Assembly (NCBI RefSeq): GCF_963678635.1
Contig: NC_087071.1
Location: forward strand, 43,511,095-43,575,094
From: Symsagittifera roscoffensis
Lineage: Eukaryota > Xenacoelomorpha > Acoela > Convolutidae
Direction of reading: 5' to 3'
Length of the DNA: 64,000 nucleotides
In this document: in pieces, positions 34,261-46,560 of the stretch
Numbering within the stretch: the stretch's first letter is position 1
How the letters are laid out: each line of letters starts with the position of its first letter
Notes under the pieces: generated by a model
Seen by the model: the letters and a program-made list of their open reading frames with translations, nothing else
Told to the model about the DNA's origin: nothing
Databases searched by the model: none
Program-made: the position numbers and the translations under genes

Positions 34261-35480
34261 CGGCACACTTCCAATTTTTGAGGTGACATGCGCAACAACT
34301 AAAAACCGACTATATCTTGAAAAAACGTCCGCGTTCCAGCGTAGCCAAGTTGCCTTCCACGCTGGATTGAAACCATAGTGTCTAGCGTATTTAACAATTT
34401 TCTCACACACAGCCCGTATCGTGTGACGGAAAAGCTCCGGCCTAAAACCACTATACTTTGACTGTTTGTGTTGGGTACCAACAAACCTGCTTACTATGCT
34501 TACTATCACTCAATGAGTATAAATTTTTCATCCTAAAAAGTGCTACCACTGTCTGTCCAGGCTTCAGTTTTACTTTTCTGTCCAGAAAAGTTGGCAAATT
34601 TTTCTCATCAGTTAATATTCTGTTTACCGGTCGCTTAACATACTCCCTGTCTGGGTTCCTAATCTTTATCAGTCCATCATTCAGGTCGACCCTCATATCA
34701 AAATTCCTGACGAAATCTTGACCCAAAATGAACTGATCGGAATCGTCCAGCTTCTCCACTACAAGGAAACTCATCCATAGATACTGTGCTACCATGTGAA
34801 GGAAGGATTACTATTGGTGTTTTCCCGGCTTTGTAGCTCGCTCCACGGTTGGCGGCTGCCAATCTTAATTTCGGTATCAAGTCTTTCCTGGTGAACCCCA
34901 TTCGTTTCCATGTCTTTATCGTCGGCATTACACTGACTACTGCACCTGTATCTAAAAGTCCTGTTACCTTCTTTCCATCGGTGTCCAGCAGATGTGCAGT
35001 CACAGCTGCTTCGTATCCAATGTGTACCGCATCTTGCTCCATCATGGCGTCCTGACCGAATCTACGGACCTTGAGTTCTTTCTGACCCAAATTTATCTGT
35101 CATGTTTGGTCACCATCTGTTGTGACGTAGGTCTTGGTATAAATACAAATCCCGTCCACGTACATCATCATTTGATATGGTTTATAGACTTCCACGTAGC
35201 GCCCGTGAAGTGCCGTTATTCGAGTACCACTCGTTGTTAACAAATCTCCAACAGCCCTCGATTCAGTGGGTGGCTCTGCTTGTCTCAGATAATCCGCATA
35301 TATATCCAAATGCATCAAAATGATTTCCGAAGGTTCACTTAGGTTCCTGACTACCTGATGTCCCACCACTGAGATTTTTGACTGTATCTTGCTTCGTTGT
35401 GGCACCATCCCAAGTGTCTGACCGGATATAACACTCAACTTCATGCTCAAGCTACTCGGTGCGTTCGATTCTTCCACCTC
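34261..35480 (-). pseudogene. E2 protease region
   Basis: The aspartic protease motif LLDTGAVVSVMPTIKTWKRM is readable near 34,930-34,960, followed by DQFILGQDFVRNFDMRVDL, the conserved GRDF-like helix region. Upstream (35,100-35,477) lies a segment with SVVGHQVVRNLSEPSEIILM and YADYLRQAEPPTESRAVGDL, also conserved in E4 and E5 and of unknown function. Confidence 0.75.
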
Positions 35481-36130
35481 ACATGCCTCAAAGGATTTGA
35501 GCTGCTCCTAAGTTCTCTCGTTTTCTAGTTCAAGTTTGACTTTTTGTTATATCTCCCTTGTCGCCACTTCTTCTTGGACTCTATTTAGAGTATCTCTCGC
35601 CGCAACCTTATAGTCAATTTTAAAGTCTTCAGCTGCGGTCGAGGCTCTAAATCACCCGTTTCTTCTATCATGGCTTGCGTTTTCTTCGTAGCCAACTCAT
35701 GTGGTTTCTCTTTCCTGCGAGCTTCCGCCTGACTAATCGGGCGTCACTTCCTGGCTATAATATTGGATGAAGCTACTTCAAACCTTGAGTGCTTGATGTC
35801 TGTCACAACTTCCCAAAAATATGGACAGTTTGATTTAAAATGACCATCCAAATTGCAAAAGAAACACCTGTAACCGAATTTCGCGGTTACTTCTCTCATG
35901 AAATATCCATGATCGACTTCTGACGCATCTTCATCCTCGAAGCTAAAACCTATCGTTTTCATGCTTTTTGTGTAGGTTGGGCATGCTGATACATGATGGT
36001 CTGTCGAATTGTAGTTTGAACAAGAGTGCCTCTTGTCCATGTCGTCCCTGGGTGTGTACCATTTATTACCCTGGTTAGCATGTCCATCGTTGAAATTGTT
36101 TTTAGTAGCCAGAACTCATAGGAGGCTTCA
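35481..36130 (-). pseudogene. E2 gag zinc-knuckle region and basic linker
   Basis: Two zinc-binding patches are readable in one frame (35,744-36,040): SCSNYNSTDHHVSACPTY and RCFFCNLDGHFKSNCPYFW. The second is a classic CCHC knuckle, which in Gag binds RNA. A charged helical linker (about 35,490-35,740) precedes the protease region. Confidence 0.8.
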
Positions 36131-38061
36131 GCAACAGATACTCCTTGAATTTCAGTCGCAAGTCCTCCGGTGTAGGCGCGTTAGTTAAAAGTGGTGTGTA
36201 ATGCAATGCTAACATTGCCCTACGTTCATCCTTTTTCACATCATCTATCACTATTGAGGCCATTGCCAAATTCATCATGCTGTTTAAGCATTTGGAAGTA
36301 TTCTATGAGTTTGTCAATGTTTTCGTATTCACATTGCCTTTCTTTCTCGACGTGCATTATAACTTGGTGTCCTTGCACCCTGAGTTAAAATGATTCAACA
36401 GGGTTTCGAAGATTTTCTCGGCTGTATCCTGCGGGTATTGTTTTTTGTCAATCAGAATTCAAGGCCGTCCTTTCTATGTTGCTTGTGAGCGCACTGCTTT
36501 TTTGTCTTTCTGTCATGTCTTCTTACTCAAAGTTCAGTTTTATGACCTCCATCCAGGTATCTATGCAGCCGTCAGATTCATGCTTGTAGCACCATGGTTT
36601 CTTGAATACTCCTCTGGATTATCGCTGCCTTCACTGGTCCTATCTAACCTCGTTAGGAAAATTTCCAACTACCTGTTCAAAGGCTCAAACGATGTGGCAA
36701 TGTAAATCCCCCGCATTATTGCTGTTGCCCTCTGATTGAGGCTCTGGAATTTCCTTCCTGTTCGAGTCGATGGGTTGACATCTTCCTTGTTTCGCGTGAC
36801 TCCTGTTTGTGGAATGACTTCTCCCAGTCGCGTTTGTGTCTTGCATAGGTCGTTAGTTTGATGTCGGTCTGTTGCCAGTAGAATCTCCTCTGGTTTTCGT
36901 TGGGCACCTTGGTCTGTTACTCCGCTTGGCAATACTGGATAAATTACCACTTCCTCTCGTGGATGCATTTTTCCTTCCTCTATTATGATGTTCGGTGGAG
37001 GTCACTCTCGGCTCCCTGTTAGACTCTCCCGAGTTTTCTCCTATATTCCTAGATCCGCTCCTGTTTCTTCCTTGGAGACCTTCCAGTTTATCCATAATAG
37101 CCTGAGTGTGTATCTCCACCATCGCGTCTATTCTCATATCGAGAGTTCCAAGAGTCTGCCCTTGCTGACTTCGTAGTTGTTCCAGATCATCTTTCAATCG
37201 TCTCTCGTCTCTCTCGTTTCTCAGCCTCCCTCATCATTCGCGACAAATTCTTGGCCAAGTATTCAGCCGTCCTTTCTTTTAAGAGTTTTTCGTTTCTGCT
37301 GAATTTCTGTCTGTTGTGGTCAATTTGGTCCCGCAGGCTTTCCCTCTCAACGTGAACTGTTCTCTCTAGCTCACTCGTTCTTATGGACATCTGTTCACGA
37401 TGCTCACCCATGCTGTCCACAATCCTGGTAAAGGCCTCTTTTATCGATGCCCCGTTGTCCACTAGTGGTGTCACTAGTGATAGCGTCACCCTATTGGTTC
37501 CAGGCAGTTTGCTTTTGGTCGAGACGAGTTTTACCTCTCTGTTTCAATGTTTCTTCTTAACTCACCTCTAGTTTCGCTGGTGTGATTCTTGACCCTGTAT
37601 TACTATTCATTCCGGGTCGCATTCTCGAGTTTTTCATGGTCAAGAGCTTTCTTGATTTTGTATTCCATCAATAGTCTTGTTTATGGTTCTGACCGTACCA
37701 AACCGATCCGAATAGCTAGTCTCCATGTTTGTTGATGCTTCGTTTTCTTGGGTTGAACTGTTCAGGCTTACTTCAGACTCATAGTCATCGATAACTTCCT
37801 TGTCCTCCTCTTCTTCCTGGGTATCTACTTCCTCAACTGTACTCGTTCCCATAGTATAGGGAAAGAAAATTCCCAAAAATTTCTTGACTCCTTCTGAAAA
37901 CGAGGAGCACATTGCCGTTTTTTCTAACATCCCATGCAGCATTGTATTATCAGTGGGTGAATCTGTTATTCTGAATTTTCAGTCGAGATGTCGGTCAGTT
38001 CAGACATCTCGTCTCGATCTAGAGTTCCTGTGGAAGTGGCGAAATTGTGGCCATGTTCTAC
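36131..38061 (-). pseudogene. E2 gag N-terminal and capsid-region remnants
   Basis: Reading right to left, an acidic stretch (37,640-37,942) contains EVDTQEEEEDKEVIDDYESE. A coiled-coil-like segment (37,187-37,489) contains SELERTVHVERESLRDQIDH. A Gly/Ser/Arg-rich stretch (36,853-37,197) contains LRSQQGQTLGTLDMRIDAMV. A capsid-like remnant continues to about 36,200. The same order is visible in E5 (55,836-57,713). The beginning is lost in or beyond the assembly gap. Confidence 0.65.
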
Positions 38062-38261
38062 NNNNNNNNNNNNNNNNNNNNNNNNNNNNNNNNNNNNNNN
38101 NNNNNNNNNNNNNNNNNNNNNNNNNNNNNNNNNNNNNNNNNNNNNNNNNNNNNNNNNNNNNNNNNNNNNNNNNNNNNNNNNNNNNNNNNNNNNNNNNNNN
38201 NNNNNNNNNNNNNNNNNNNNNNNNNNNNNNNNNNNNNNNNNNNNNNNNNNNNNNNNNNNNN
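38062..38261. other. Assembly gap, exactly 200 N
   Basis: A run of 200 undetermined bases at the centre of two divergent related copies. The round number suggests a placeholder of unknown true length. Reading frames crossing it are meaningless. Confidence 0.98.
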
Positions 38262-39360
38262 AGGTCAGACTCTTGGAACTCTCGATATGAGAATAGACGC
38301 GATGATGGAGATACACACTCAGGCTATTATGGATAACCTGGAAGGTCTCCAAGGAAGAAACAGGAGCGGATCTAGGAATAGAGGAGAAAACTCGGGAGAG
38401 TCTAACAGGGAGCCGAGAGTGACCTCCACCGAACATCATAATAGAGGAAGGACAAATGCATCCACGAGAGGAAGTGGTAATTTATCCAGTATTGCCAAGC
38501 GGAGTAACAGACCAACGTGCCCAAGGAAAACCAGAGGAGAATCTACTGGCAACATACCGACCTCAAACTAACGACCTATGCAAGACACAAACGCGACTGG
38601 GAGAAGTCATTCCACAAACAGGAGTCACGCGAAACTTGGAAGATGTCAACCCATCGACTCGAACAGGAAGGAAATTCCAGAGCCTCAATCAGAGGGCAAC
38701 AGCAATAATGCGGGGGATTTACATTGCCACATCGTTTGAGCCTTTGAACAGGTAGTTGGAAGTTTTCCTAACGAGGTTAGATAGGACCAGTGAAAGCAGC
38801 GATAATCCAGAGGAGTATTCAAGAAACCAAGATGCTACAAGCATGAATCTGACGGCTGTATAGATACCTGGATGGAGTAGGAAGACGAGTAAGAAGACAT
38901 GAAAGAAAGACAAAAAAGCAGTGCGCTCACAAGCAACATAGAAGGGACAGCCTTGAATTGCTGATTGACAAAAAGCAATACCCGCAGGATACAGCCGAGA
39001 AAATCTTCGAAACCCTGTTGAATCATTTTAACTCATGGTGCAAGAACACCAAGTTATAATGCACGTCGAGAAACAAAGGCAATGTGAATACAAAACATTG
39101 ACAAACTCATAGAAGACTTCCAAATGCTTAAACAGCCTGATGAATTTGGCAATGGCCTCAAAAGTGATAGATGATGTGAAAAACGATGAACGTAGGGCAA
39201 TGTTAGCATTGCATTACACACCACTTTTAACTAACGCGCCTACACCGGAGGACTTGCGACTGAAATCCAAGGAGTATCTGTTGCTGAAGCCTCCTACGAG
39301 TTCTGGCTACTAAAAACAATTTCAATGATGGACCTGCTAACCAGGGTAATAAATGGTACA
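38262..39360 (+). pseudogene. E4 gag N-terminal and capsid-region remnants
   Basis: Begins at the gap with GQTLGTLDMRIDAMMEIHTQ, then a Gly/Ser/Arg-rich stretch (RGENSGESNREPRVTSTEHH) and capsid-like remnants (about 38,750-39,300). It corresponds to E2 36,131-37,150 on the other strand. The acidic N-terminal part seen in E2 is missing here or lies in the gap. Confidence 0.65.
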
Positions 39361-39925
39361 CAACCAGGGACGACATGGACAAGAGGCACTCTTGTGCAAA
39401 CTACAATTCGACAGACCATCATGTATCAGCATGCCCAACCTATACAAAAAGCATGAAAGCGATAGGTTTTAACTTCGAGGATGAAGATGCATCAGAAGTC
39501 GATCATGGAGATTTCATGAGAGAAGTAACCGCGAAATTCGGTTACAGGTGTTTTCTTTTGCAATTTCGATGGTGATTTTAAATCAAACTGTCCATATTTT
39601 TGGGAAGTTGTGACAGACATCAAGCACTCAAGGTTTGAAGTAGCTTCATCCAATATTATAGCCAGGAAGTGACGCCCGATTAATCAGGCGGAAGCTCGCA
39701 GGAAAGAGAAACCACATGAGTTGGCTACGAAGAAATAGAAGAAACGGGTGAATTAGAGCCTCGACCGCAGCTGAAGACTTTAAAATTGACTATAAGGTTG
39801 CGGCGAGAGATACTTTAAATAGAGTCCAAGAAGAAGTGCGGACAAGGGAGATATAACAAAAAATCAAACTTGAACTAGAAAACGAGAGAACTTAGGAGCA
39901 GCTCAAATCCTTTGAGGCATGTGAG
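39361..39925 (+). pseudogene. E4 gag zinc-knuckle region and linker
   Basis: Carries SCANYNSTDHHVSACPTYTK and the YRCF start of the second CCHC knuckle, followed by a charged linker. It is almost the same as E2 35,490-36,040. Confidence 0.75.
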
Positions 39926-41160
39926 GTGGAAGAATTGAACGCACCGAGTAGCTTGAGCACGAAGTTGAGTGTTATATCCGGTCAGACACTTGGGATGGTG
40001 CCACAACGAAGCAAGATACAGTCAAAAATCTCAGTGGTGGGACATCAGGTAGTCAGGAACCTAAGTGAACCTTCGGAAATCATTTTGATGCATTTGGATA
40101 TATATGCGGATTATCTGAGACAAGCAGAGCCACCCACTGAATCGAGGGCTGTTGGAGATTTGTTAACAACGAGTGGTACTCGAATAACGACACTTCACGG
40201 GCGCTACGTGGAAGTCTATAAACCATATCAAACGATGCTGTACGTGGACGGGATTTGTATTTATACCAAGACCTACGTCACAACAGATGGTGTCCAAATA
40301 GGACAGATAAATTTGGGTCAGGAAGAACTCAAGGTCCGTAGATTCGGCCAGGACGCCATGATGGAGCAAGATGCGGTACACATTGGATACGAAGCAGATG
40401 TGACTGCCCATCTGCTGGACACCGATGGAAAGAAGGTAACAGAACTTTTAGATACAGGTGCAGTAGTCAGTGTAATGCCGACGATAAAGACATGGAAGCG
40501 AATGGGCTTCACCAGCAAATACTTGATACCGAATTTAAGATTGGCAGCCGCCAACCGTGGAGTGAGCTACATTGCCGGGAGAACACCAATAGTAATCCTT
40601 CCTTCACATGGTAGCACAGTACCTATGGATGAGTTTCCTTGTAGTGGAGAAGCTGGACGATTCTGATCAGTTCATTTTGTGTCAAGACTTCGTCAGGAAT
40701 TTTGATGTGAGGGTCGACCTTAATGATGGACTGATAAATATTAGGAACCCAGACAGGGAGTATGTTAAGCGACCGGTAAACAGAATATTAACTGATGAGA
40801 AAAGTTTGCCAACTTTTTTGGACAGAAAGTAAAACTAAACCCTGGACAGACAGTGGTAGCACTTTTTAGGATGAGAAATTTATACTCATTGACTGATAGT
40901 AAGCATAGTAAGCAGGTTTGCTTGGTACCCTACGCAAACAGTCAAAGTATAGTGGTTTTAGGCCGGAGCTTTTCCGTCACACGATACGGGCTGTGTGTGA
41001 GAAAATTGTTAAATACGCTAGACACTACAGTTTCAATCCATCATGGAAGGAAACTTGGCTACGCCGGAACGCGGACGTTTTTTCAAGATATAGGCGGTTT
41101 TTAGTTGTTGCGCATGTCACCTCAAAAATTGGAAGTGTTCCGAGCTGAAATAGAAAGATT
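39926..41160 (+). pseudogene. E4 protease region
   Basis: Contains LDTGAVVSVMPTIKTWKRMG, the D-T-G aspartic protease active site, and downstream DFVRNFDVRVDLNDGL. The upstream segment with VGHQVVRNLSEPSEIILMHL is conserved in the family. The first part is a 246-residue open stretch, the longest in E4. Confidence 0.8.
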
Positions 41161-42067
41161 GCTCCAATACGACATGATAGAAACCACAAAGTCAACTTGG
41201 ACTTGTGGGGTTGTCACGGCTAAAAAGAAAGGGGGCAGCTAAGATTTTGTTACTACTTTCGCTACCTGAACACGGTGACCCTAAATGATGCCTGCCCAAT
41301 ATCACGAATATACAAGATCCTTTCGATAATTGGCGACGCCAAGTTTTTTACTACACTGGATCTGGCTTTTGCCTTCTGACTGGTACCTCTGCAAAAAACA
41401 TAGAGAAAACTGGATTCGCATGTGAATTGGGGTTGTACCAGTGGAAGAGGACATCCTTCGGCTCGCGCAACTCCGCGGCGTCCTTCCAAAGGCTAATGGC
41501 TCAAGCTTTGATCAGAGTAACGAAGAAGTGCGGAACTCATGCGATGTGCTATGTGGATGGCGTGGTAATAGCCACACCCACCTTGGCAGATCACATCCAC
41601 AGACTCGACGAGGTCTTCGACTGCATGAAGAGAACCGGCTGGAAATGCAAACCGTCGGAATGTGAGATCCTTATGGACTCAATCAAGTACCTGGGAAGAA
41701 TGGTTGAAAGGTATGGTGTGAGGCCGGATCCGGATGAGGTGTAGGCCGTGTTAACATGGAAGGCTCCAACAATGGACACACAGCTCATGAGCATCCTGGG
41801 ATTTGCCAACCACTACCGCGAGTTCATTAAAGATACGGGGAAAAAGTGTACCCTATGCAGCAACTGACTCGCAACAAAGAGAAAAGGTTCGAATGGATCG
41901 AAGAAGCGCAGCAAGTTTTCGAGAATCTAACAGTTCTCGGTTCCATTGCATATGGCAGTAAAGTGTTGAGCAACACTGGAATAAAGTATGGTGCACCAAA
42001 ATCAGAAAGGCTTGAATTTGTCACGTTCGTGAAAAGGACCGCGAAAACCTTGGAGCGATCCCTTTAA
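41161..42067 (+). pseudogene. E4 reverse transcriptase and RNase H remnants
   Basis: RT motifs are readable in order: CELGLYQWKRTSFGSRNSAA, SFQRLMAQALIRVTKKCGTH and CEILMDSIKYLGRMVERYGV. An RNase H remnant follows to about 42,067 (YGAPKSERLEFVTFVKRTAK). It is closely similar to E2. Confidence 0.8.
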
Positions 42068-43560
42068 TTTGCGCGTGGATATCAGAGTCTTAGCCTTGTT
42101 GAAGACAAACTCGATGGAGTTATAATGGTCGTTGCTTAGTCAGGTTGGATAGCTACCACATGAAAATTGAGCACAAGATGCGTTCCAAGTACGAAAATGA
42201 TGACATCCTCAGCATGGATACTGAGTTTTATGAAAGACTAGGTTAGAAGCAGGCCAATCAGGTGGAAATTGAGAAATTGAGGAAGGATTCTCTTTTCTGG
42301 ATAAATTGACTCATGAAGTACTTCCATTGACCAGATGGTTGGACAAGTCTGGTTATCCAAGTCCGTGACACCCTGAATTACCATTGGAAAGGGCAGCAGA
42401 AATAAAAATCTTATCCAAAAAGGACCCAATGCCCTTGGAACTGTTGCTAAGCTTGAACCTGGTCCAACAGGAACTCTCTCGATTAAACAGAAACAGCTCC
42501 TTGGATAAAACGGCTGATGCAGACAAGTGATGCGGATGCTGGGTGGATTTTTGGAGAGAGAGATGACAAGAATTGACCCCGAATGGGCAGCAGCCATGGA
42601 ATCGTTGACAGTCAGTGAGAAAAAACGGATAAAGCAATCAAGACGCCAACACAAGATAAACGAAAGGGATTGTAGGACCGTAGTTCAGCAACTAGTATCC
42701 TCAATTACTCAAAGCAATTTGATGAGCACATCATACAAATAAAAAGGAGAGGAGATCGGAATACTGTCACCTTTGAGGAGTCCGATCAAGAATGGGGAGG
42801 AGTTCAATCAGAAAAACAGTAACAAAAAAATTTGTCCGGGGAGTAGGATGTCGAACAAAGTCGTCATGTAAGCAAACAAAATCAGTAGGATAAAACTTTG
42901 TTCTGGGAATTCAGATGGATGAGTAGATTGCGCACATCAAAATCTGCCATTGTAATGTGCTCCGCGACACACTCATCCGTTGACAACATCTCGAGGAAAT
43001 CAGATAGTGACAACTACTCAGACAAGAAGTCACACACGTGATCAGAAATGTGAGAATTGGCGATCCAGACATAACTGGTGGAGACTAGAGCAAGAGACTT
43101 GGACAGGGAAGTGTACCAAGATCCTGACATTAATCGCTACCAGGTCCCAAGTTAAAAATTCATCAAAAACGCAGCAGATAACTTGGAAAGGATAGCGGTA
43201 TCGAAACGCTCGATGAGCCTGCTACCGCAGTAAAGACAGGCCGTTCAGACAACAGACAGAGCCGTTGACACAGATTTGGTGCGTTAAGATGCAAAATGAT
43301 GCGCATCAACCCAATGAGCTAAACAGTATTTGGAAGTTCATGAAGACATATTTGAAGGCGAGATAGAAACTTACTAAGAGCGCAGAGAAATAACCGCTTG
43401 ACGAGTAACTTGAAAATGTGGATCGAAAATGGGAACCAGTCAAAGGAGGTCTGGTAGAGGATAGTAACCGAAACCTGGACAGTTTTTTGTGCAGAAAGAG
43501 GAAAGGTTATATCTGAACAAGAATGGAATCATTGCTTGCAAAAACAGAGAAGAGGACAAG
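42068..43560 (+). pseudogene. E4 connection region between RNase H and integrase
   Basis: Charged linker matching E2 31,801-33,320, with MMRMLGGFLEREMTRIDPEW and SLTVSEKKRIKQSRRQHK. No recognised domain. Confidence 0.6.
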
Positions 43561-44640
43561 GTCTTGTACAAATATAACGCGACAATGTTACCGTATATCT
43601 ATCAAACGGAACTATTACTCAGATCGCAAGATCAAATGGGCCAACAAGGGATCGATAAAGTATATCAGAGGATCTTGAAACTCTTTAAATGGCCTGGAAT
43701 GAAAAAGGGTGAAAGCATGTCTGTCATGCCAATAGGTGAAAGATCCCAGGATATTGGGATTCCCATTACAGTCCATATAGTCAACCGAGTTCAATGCAAT
43801 GGTACGGAAAATATGCCTGACAGGCACTGGGTACAATGAGGTCCTCGTGATGATCGAGCACTTCAAAAAGTATGCACAGGCCGGGCCCTGCATAACTGCC
43901 TCAGCAGAAGAGACATGCGCTCATCTGATCAATACGTGGATAGCAAGACATGGGCGTCCAATGTCAACCCGAATCGGACAATGGAACAGCTTTCATAGGA
44001 GAAATTATTAAGGAGCTCATGAGACCTTCCCAAATAGCTCAGGCTCATTCTTCGACGTATCATACCCCAAACAAACGGCTTATTGGAGAGAAAAAATCGG
44101 GCTCTGATGTCGTTGTAGAAGGTGTTTTGTTCCGGATACATAACTGATTGAGATAGATATCTTCCACAAATAATGGGAGCTTATAGCGGTACGCAACATT
44201 CCAACACAGTAATTTTGCGCACATGATGTTGATTGGACATGAAAAGTCTTTGACTTTGACTTTCTTTTATCCAGAGTTTGAAGGACAGAAAAATTTGACA
44301 CAAGTCTACGTGATCAGAGGTCAGCAAGATCTGAATGATTTAGGCAGACAAAAACGCAACAGGCTCAGGCGAGGCAGAGGAAAATGTTTGACAAGAAAAC
44401 AGCTGGTGCAAAAGCTTACTAAGTAGGAGACTGTTTGGGTTTTTAAGAATGTTATACCACCAAAAGGACCAAAGAAACTTCTAAAGAAATAGAGGGGACC
44501 GTTCAAGATAACAAAAGTTCATCAGGAGGGACGTTGACTAAGTACCGGACGAGCTGCGCACTTTGAAAACATTAAGCCACACAACCCATCCACAGAGGAC
44601 TGGTGCATACCTGCTGACATGGATGATGGACTCTGCTCAG
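43561..44640 (+). pseudogene. E4 integrase remnant
   Basis: Zinc-binding remnant near 43,560-43,700 (LLRSQDQMGQQGIDKVYQRI), catalytic-core remnant near 43,830-44,110 (IEHFKKYAQAGPCITASAEE; SDNGTAFI) and C-terminal region near 44,223-44,560 (MMLIGHEKSLTLTFFYPEFE). It matches E2 more closely than E3. Confidence 0.75.
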
Positions 44641-45430
44641 GTGGTCAATGAAAAAAGTATTAGGGAAAGAGCGATGTGAATGAGACTGTAGAAGAAGAAA
44701 CAAGTCCGCCGCTAGACTTGGATCCTAACGAAATATTTGAGGCGCATGAGGAAATCTTACCCTACGCAGAAGAAGACTGGAAAAACCCCGAAAAGATAGA
44801 GAATCCTAAGAACATGGAACCGGTTCTACCTTTTTCGATGCAAACAAGACAAAGTGACAGGACAAGAAATGCAAAGAAAAATTACACTTACGGAGAGGAC
44901 TTCGTAGAAGACAGATCTGACAAAGATAGTGGAAGAATTGGTTGATCTAGAGGAGAGACCCTTATCACAAAAGATAGACATCGTCGATGACCAAGAAAAG
45001 GAATGGATCGACTATCGGTCTTAACCTGTAAGCTGCAGTCATTCGAACAAAAATTAACGAACCTGCATGTCTGAGAATTGTTGAATGAAATGACATCGGA
45101 CCCAAAAGCAACAGTATAACGATTCAAGACGTAGAGCAAGAAATACAGAAAAAATGACAGAGATGATCCTTCTTGGGACTACTCACTCCTGCGCCAACCT
45201 TAACTTAAAATCCGGTATGCAATCGACGGGCTTGACGATGGATCTTTTTGTCGGAAGTGGGGGTAGGGATTATCCACATTGAAAAATTAGTAAAAAAACA
45301 AATTAAAAATAGTAAGAGAAACATGTGACATAGAAGCAGAAACAGAAAAAGGTCCTAGGAAACCAGACATAGAGAGAGTAGTATCATCATGTTTCAACTT
45401 GCCAAATGATTACTCAAGTAGCATAATACT
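44641..45430 (+). pseudogene. E4 acidic post-integrase tail and conserved block
   Basis: The acidic tail (44,676-44,945) has EETSPPLDLDPNEIFEAHEE and QTRQSDRTRNAKKNYTYGED. The conserved block near 45,250-45,330 carries the IHIEKLVKNKLKIVRET reading. The latter lies between integrase and the macro-like segment in every copy, so it is an integral part of the family. Confidence 0.6.
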
Positions 45431-45449
45431 GACATAAATCGATTTTATA

Positions 45450-45878
45450 CTTACAAAAAAGGCCATGTGCGATAGCGATTACAGTGGACATGAGTCTTAG
45501 GACAGCGCTAGTAGCAGATTTGAAGAAGGAATACAAAAACATAGAATTTTGTGGAAGCAAACATCAGGAATAGGAGGTGTAGCAGCTTTGTCTCTGGCGG
45601 CTTCGCAAATACCAGGAAAGTACCTATGCTTCTTGGTGACGAGAGCGACGGAAAAGCAGCTTGTGGACCCTGAAGACTTGGTTCTGTCCCTGAAAAGACT
45701 GAGAGACTTCCTAGTGGAGAGGGAGATGAAAGAAATCTTGCTTCCGGTGTACGACCCAAACCGAGGACGACTGCGTCCTCGGGAGTTTTATGCGCTGATA
45801 CATAAATCTTTTGTGATTAAACATAGAAGTGTACTTACAAAAGAAATACTATTTGAGTATAGTTTGAGTATAGGTTGA
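45450..45878 (+). pseudogene. E4 macro-domain-like segment (TARG1/OARD1-type)
   Basis: One frame (about 45,468-45,550) reads CAIAITVDMSLRTALVADLK, resembling the L-A-H-C-I-S-x-D-x-x-M-x-x-G-I-A strand and loop of TARG1/OARD1 macro domains. Another (45,549-45,878) reads LSLAASQIPGKYLCFLVTRA, then LVLSLKRLRDFLVEREMKEI, then LLPVYDPNRGRL, resembling the Y-L-I-T-K, S-L-x-x-M-x-x-H and M-P-R-I-G-C-G-L-D stretches of that family. The order and spacing fit a macro domain of about 150 residues. Macro domains bind ADP-ribose, and TARG1 removes it from glutamate. The ligand loop is not the usual G-C-G-L-D in any copy, so catalytic activity is not predicted. The family assignment is by eye. Confidence 0.6.
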
Positions 45879-46229
45879 GTGTAGGACGCGTTGTGTGTAA
45901 TATGTAATGTAGGATGTGTTTTGATAATAAAATCTTGGGTTTGAAGGTCAGTGACCACGAATTTAGGAACCAAAATCTTAGGTATAGTTCCAAATATTGG
46001 ACTGTCCACTCTGAGATCAAATTCGAAGGTTTTAGAATTGAATTGGTTTTAACATGTCTTTAGATCCAAATCTTCTTATCAGACCTTTTTCAATTCATTT
46101 TTAATATGAAATTGGAGTAATCTTGACAGATATGATATTCCCGACCTTTTTTTTAAAATTCTAAATCGATCTTCAAATTACTCATCAATTTTCAATTGCA
46201 GCAACTGATAATCGAAATCGAATTATTCG
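45879..46229 (+). other. E4 AT-rich spacer shared by E2-E4
   Basis: AT-rich and conserved in E2 and E3. It has little coding potential on the plus strand. It lies between the macro-like segment and a methionine-led helical segment at 46,231, so it may be an inter-ORF region with signals for a second transcript or internal start. That is inference. Confidence 0.5.
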
Positions 46230-46560
46230 AAATGAATAACTCCGATTTGAAAGATTTGGTGGACCTGGCAGAGGTCTATGTAGGACCGAAGATAGATGCG
46301 ATCTAAGGCCGGCTGATGGATCGAGATTTAGCTCTGGAAGACTCAAAGTTAGTCATGTTAGTCATGTTGCTGTCCGCTTTAACTCACATCTTAGGGCATG
46401 AAAATCGTGGGGAAGGCCCCATGGAAGTCCTATTTATGGCTGCTTATGGACACCAGAGAGTACTAGACCGCCTAAACATGAGGGTAATGAGTTGGAGAAA
46501 CGGAGCACTCTCAGGAAGGAAGTGACCTGTCGAACGAGCTTGAATTGAAAAGTTGCAGGA
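46230..46560 (+). pseudogene. E4 short helical segment, unrecognised
   Basis: Starts MNNSDLKDLVDLAEVYVGPK and continues with DRDLALEDSKLVMLVMLLSA and MAAYGHQRVLDRLNMRVMSW. Helical, with no family recognised. It may be the beginning of the second large ORF of the family. Confidence 0.55.

Larger units (their letters stand above)
27975..38061 (-). mobile_element. E2: old, heavily broken gypsy-type copy
   Basis: Minus-strand copy whose 5' part runs into the assembly gap at 38,062. Right to left it has an acidic gag N-terminus, coiled coil, zinc knuckles, protease, RT, RNase H, integrase, acidic tail, macro-like segment and partial tail, ending near 27,975 within the SGNH-like region. It carries many interruptions (well over a dozen) and several shortened segments. 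It resembles E4 at roughly 95% over gag-pol by eye. No LTR is visible. The arrangement with E3 is head to tail and with E4 head to head (divergent). Confidence 0.85.

Noticed and set aside
37884-38571. ORFs running through the N gap
   Set aside because: The gap contains no sequence, so the frames are artefacts.
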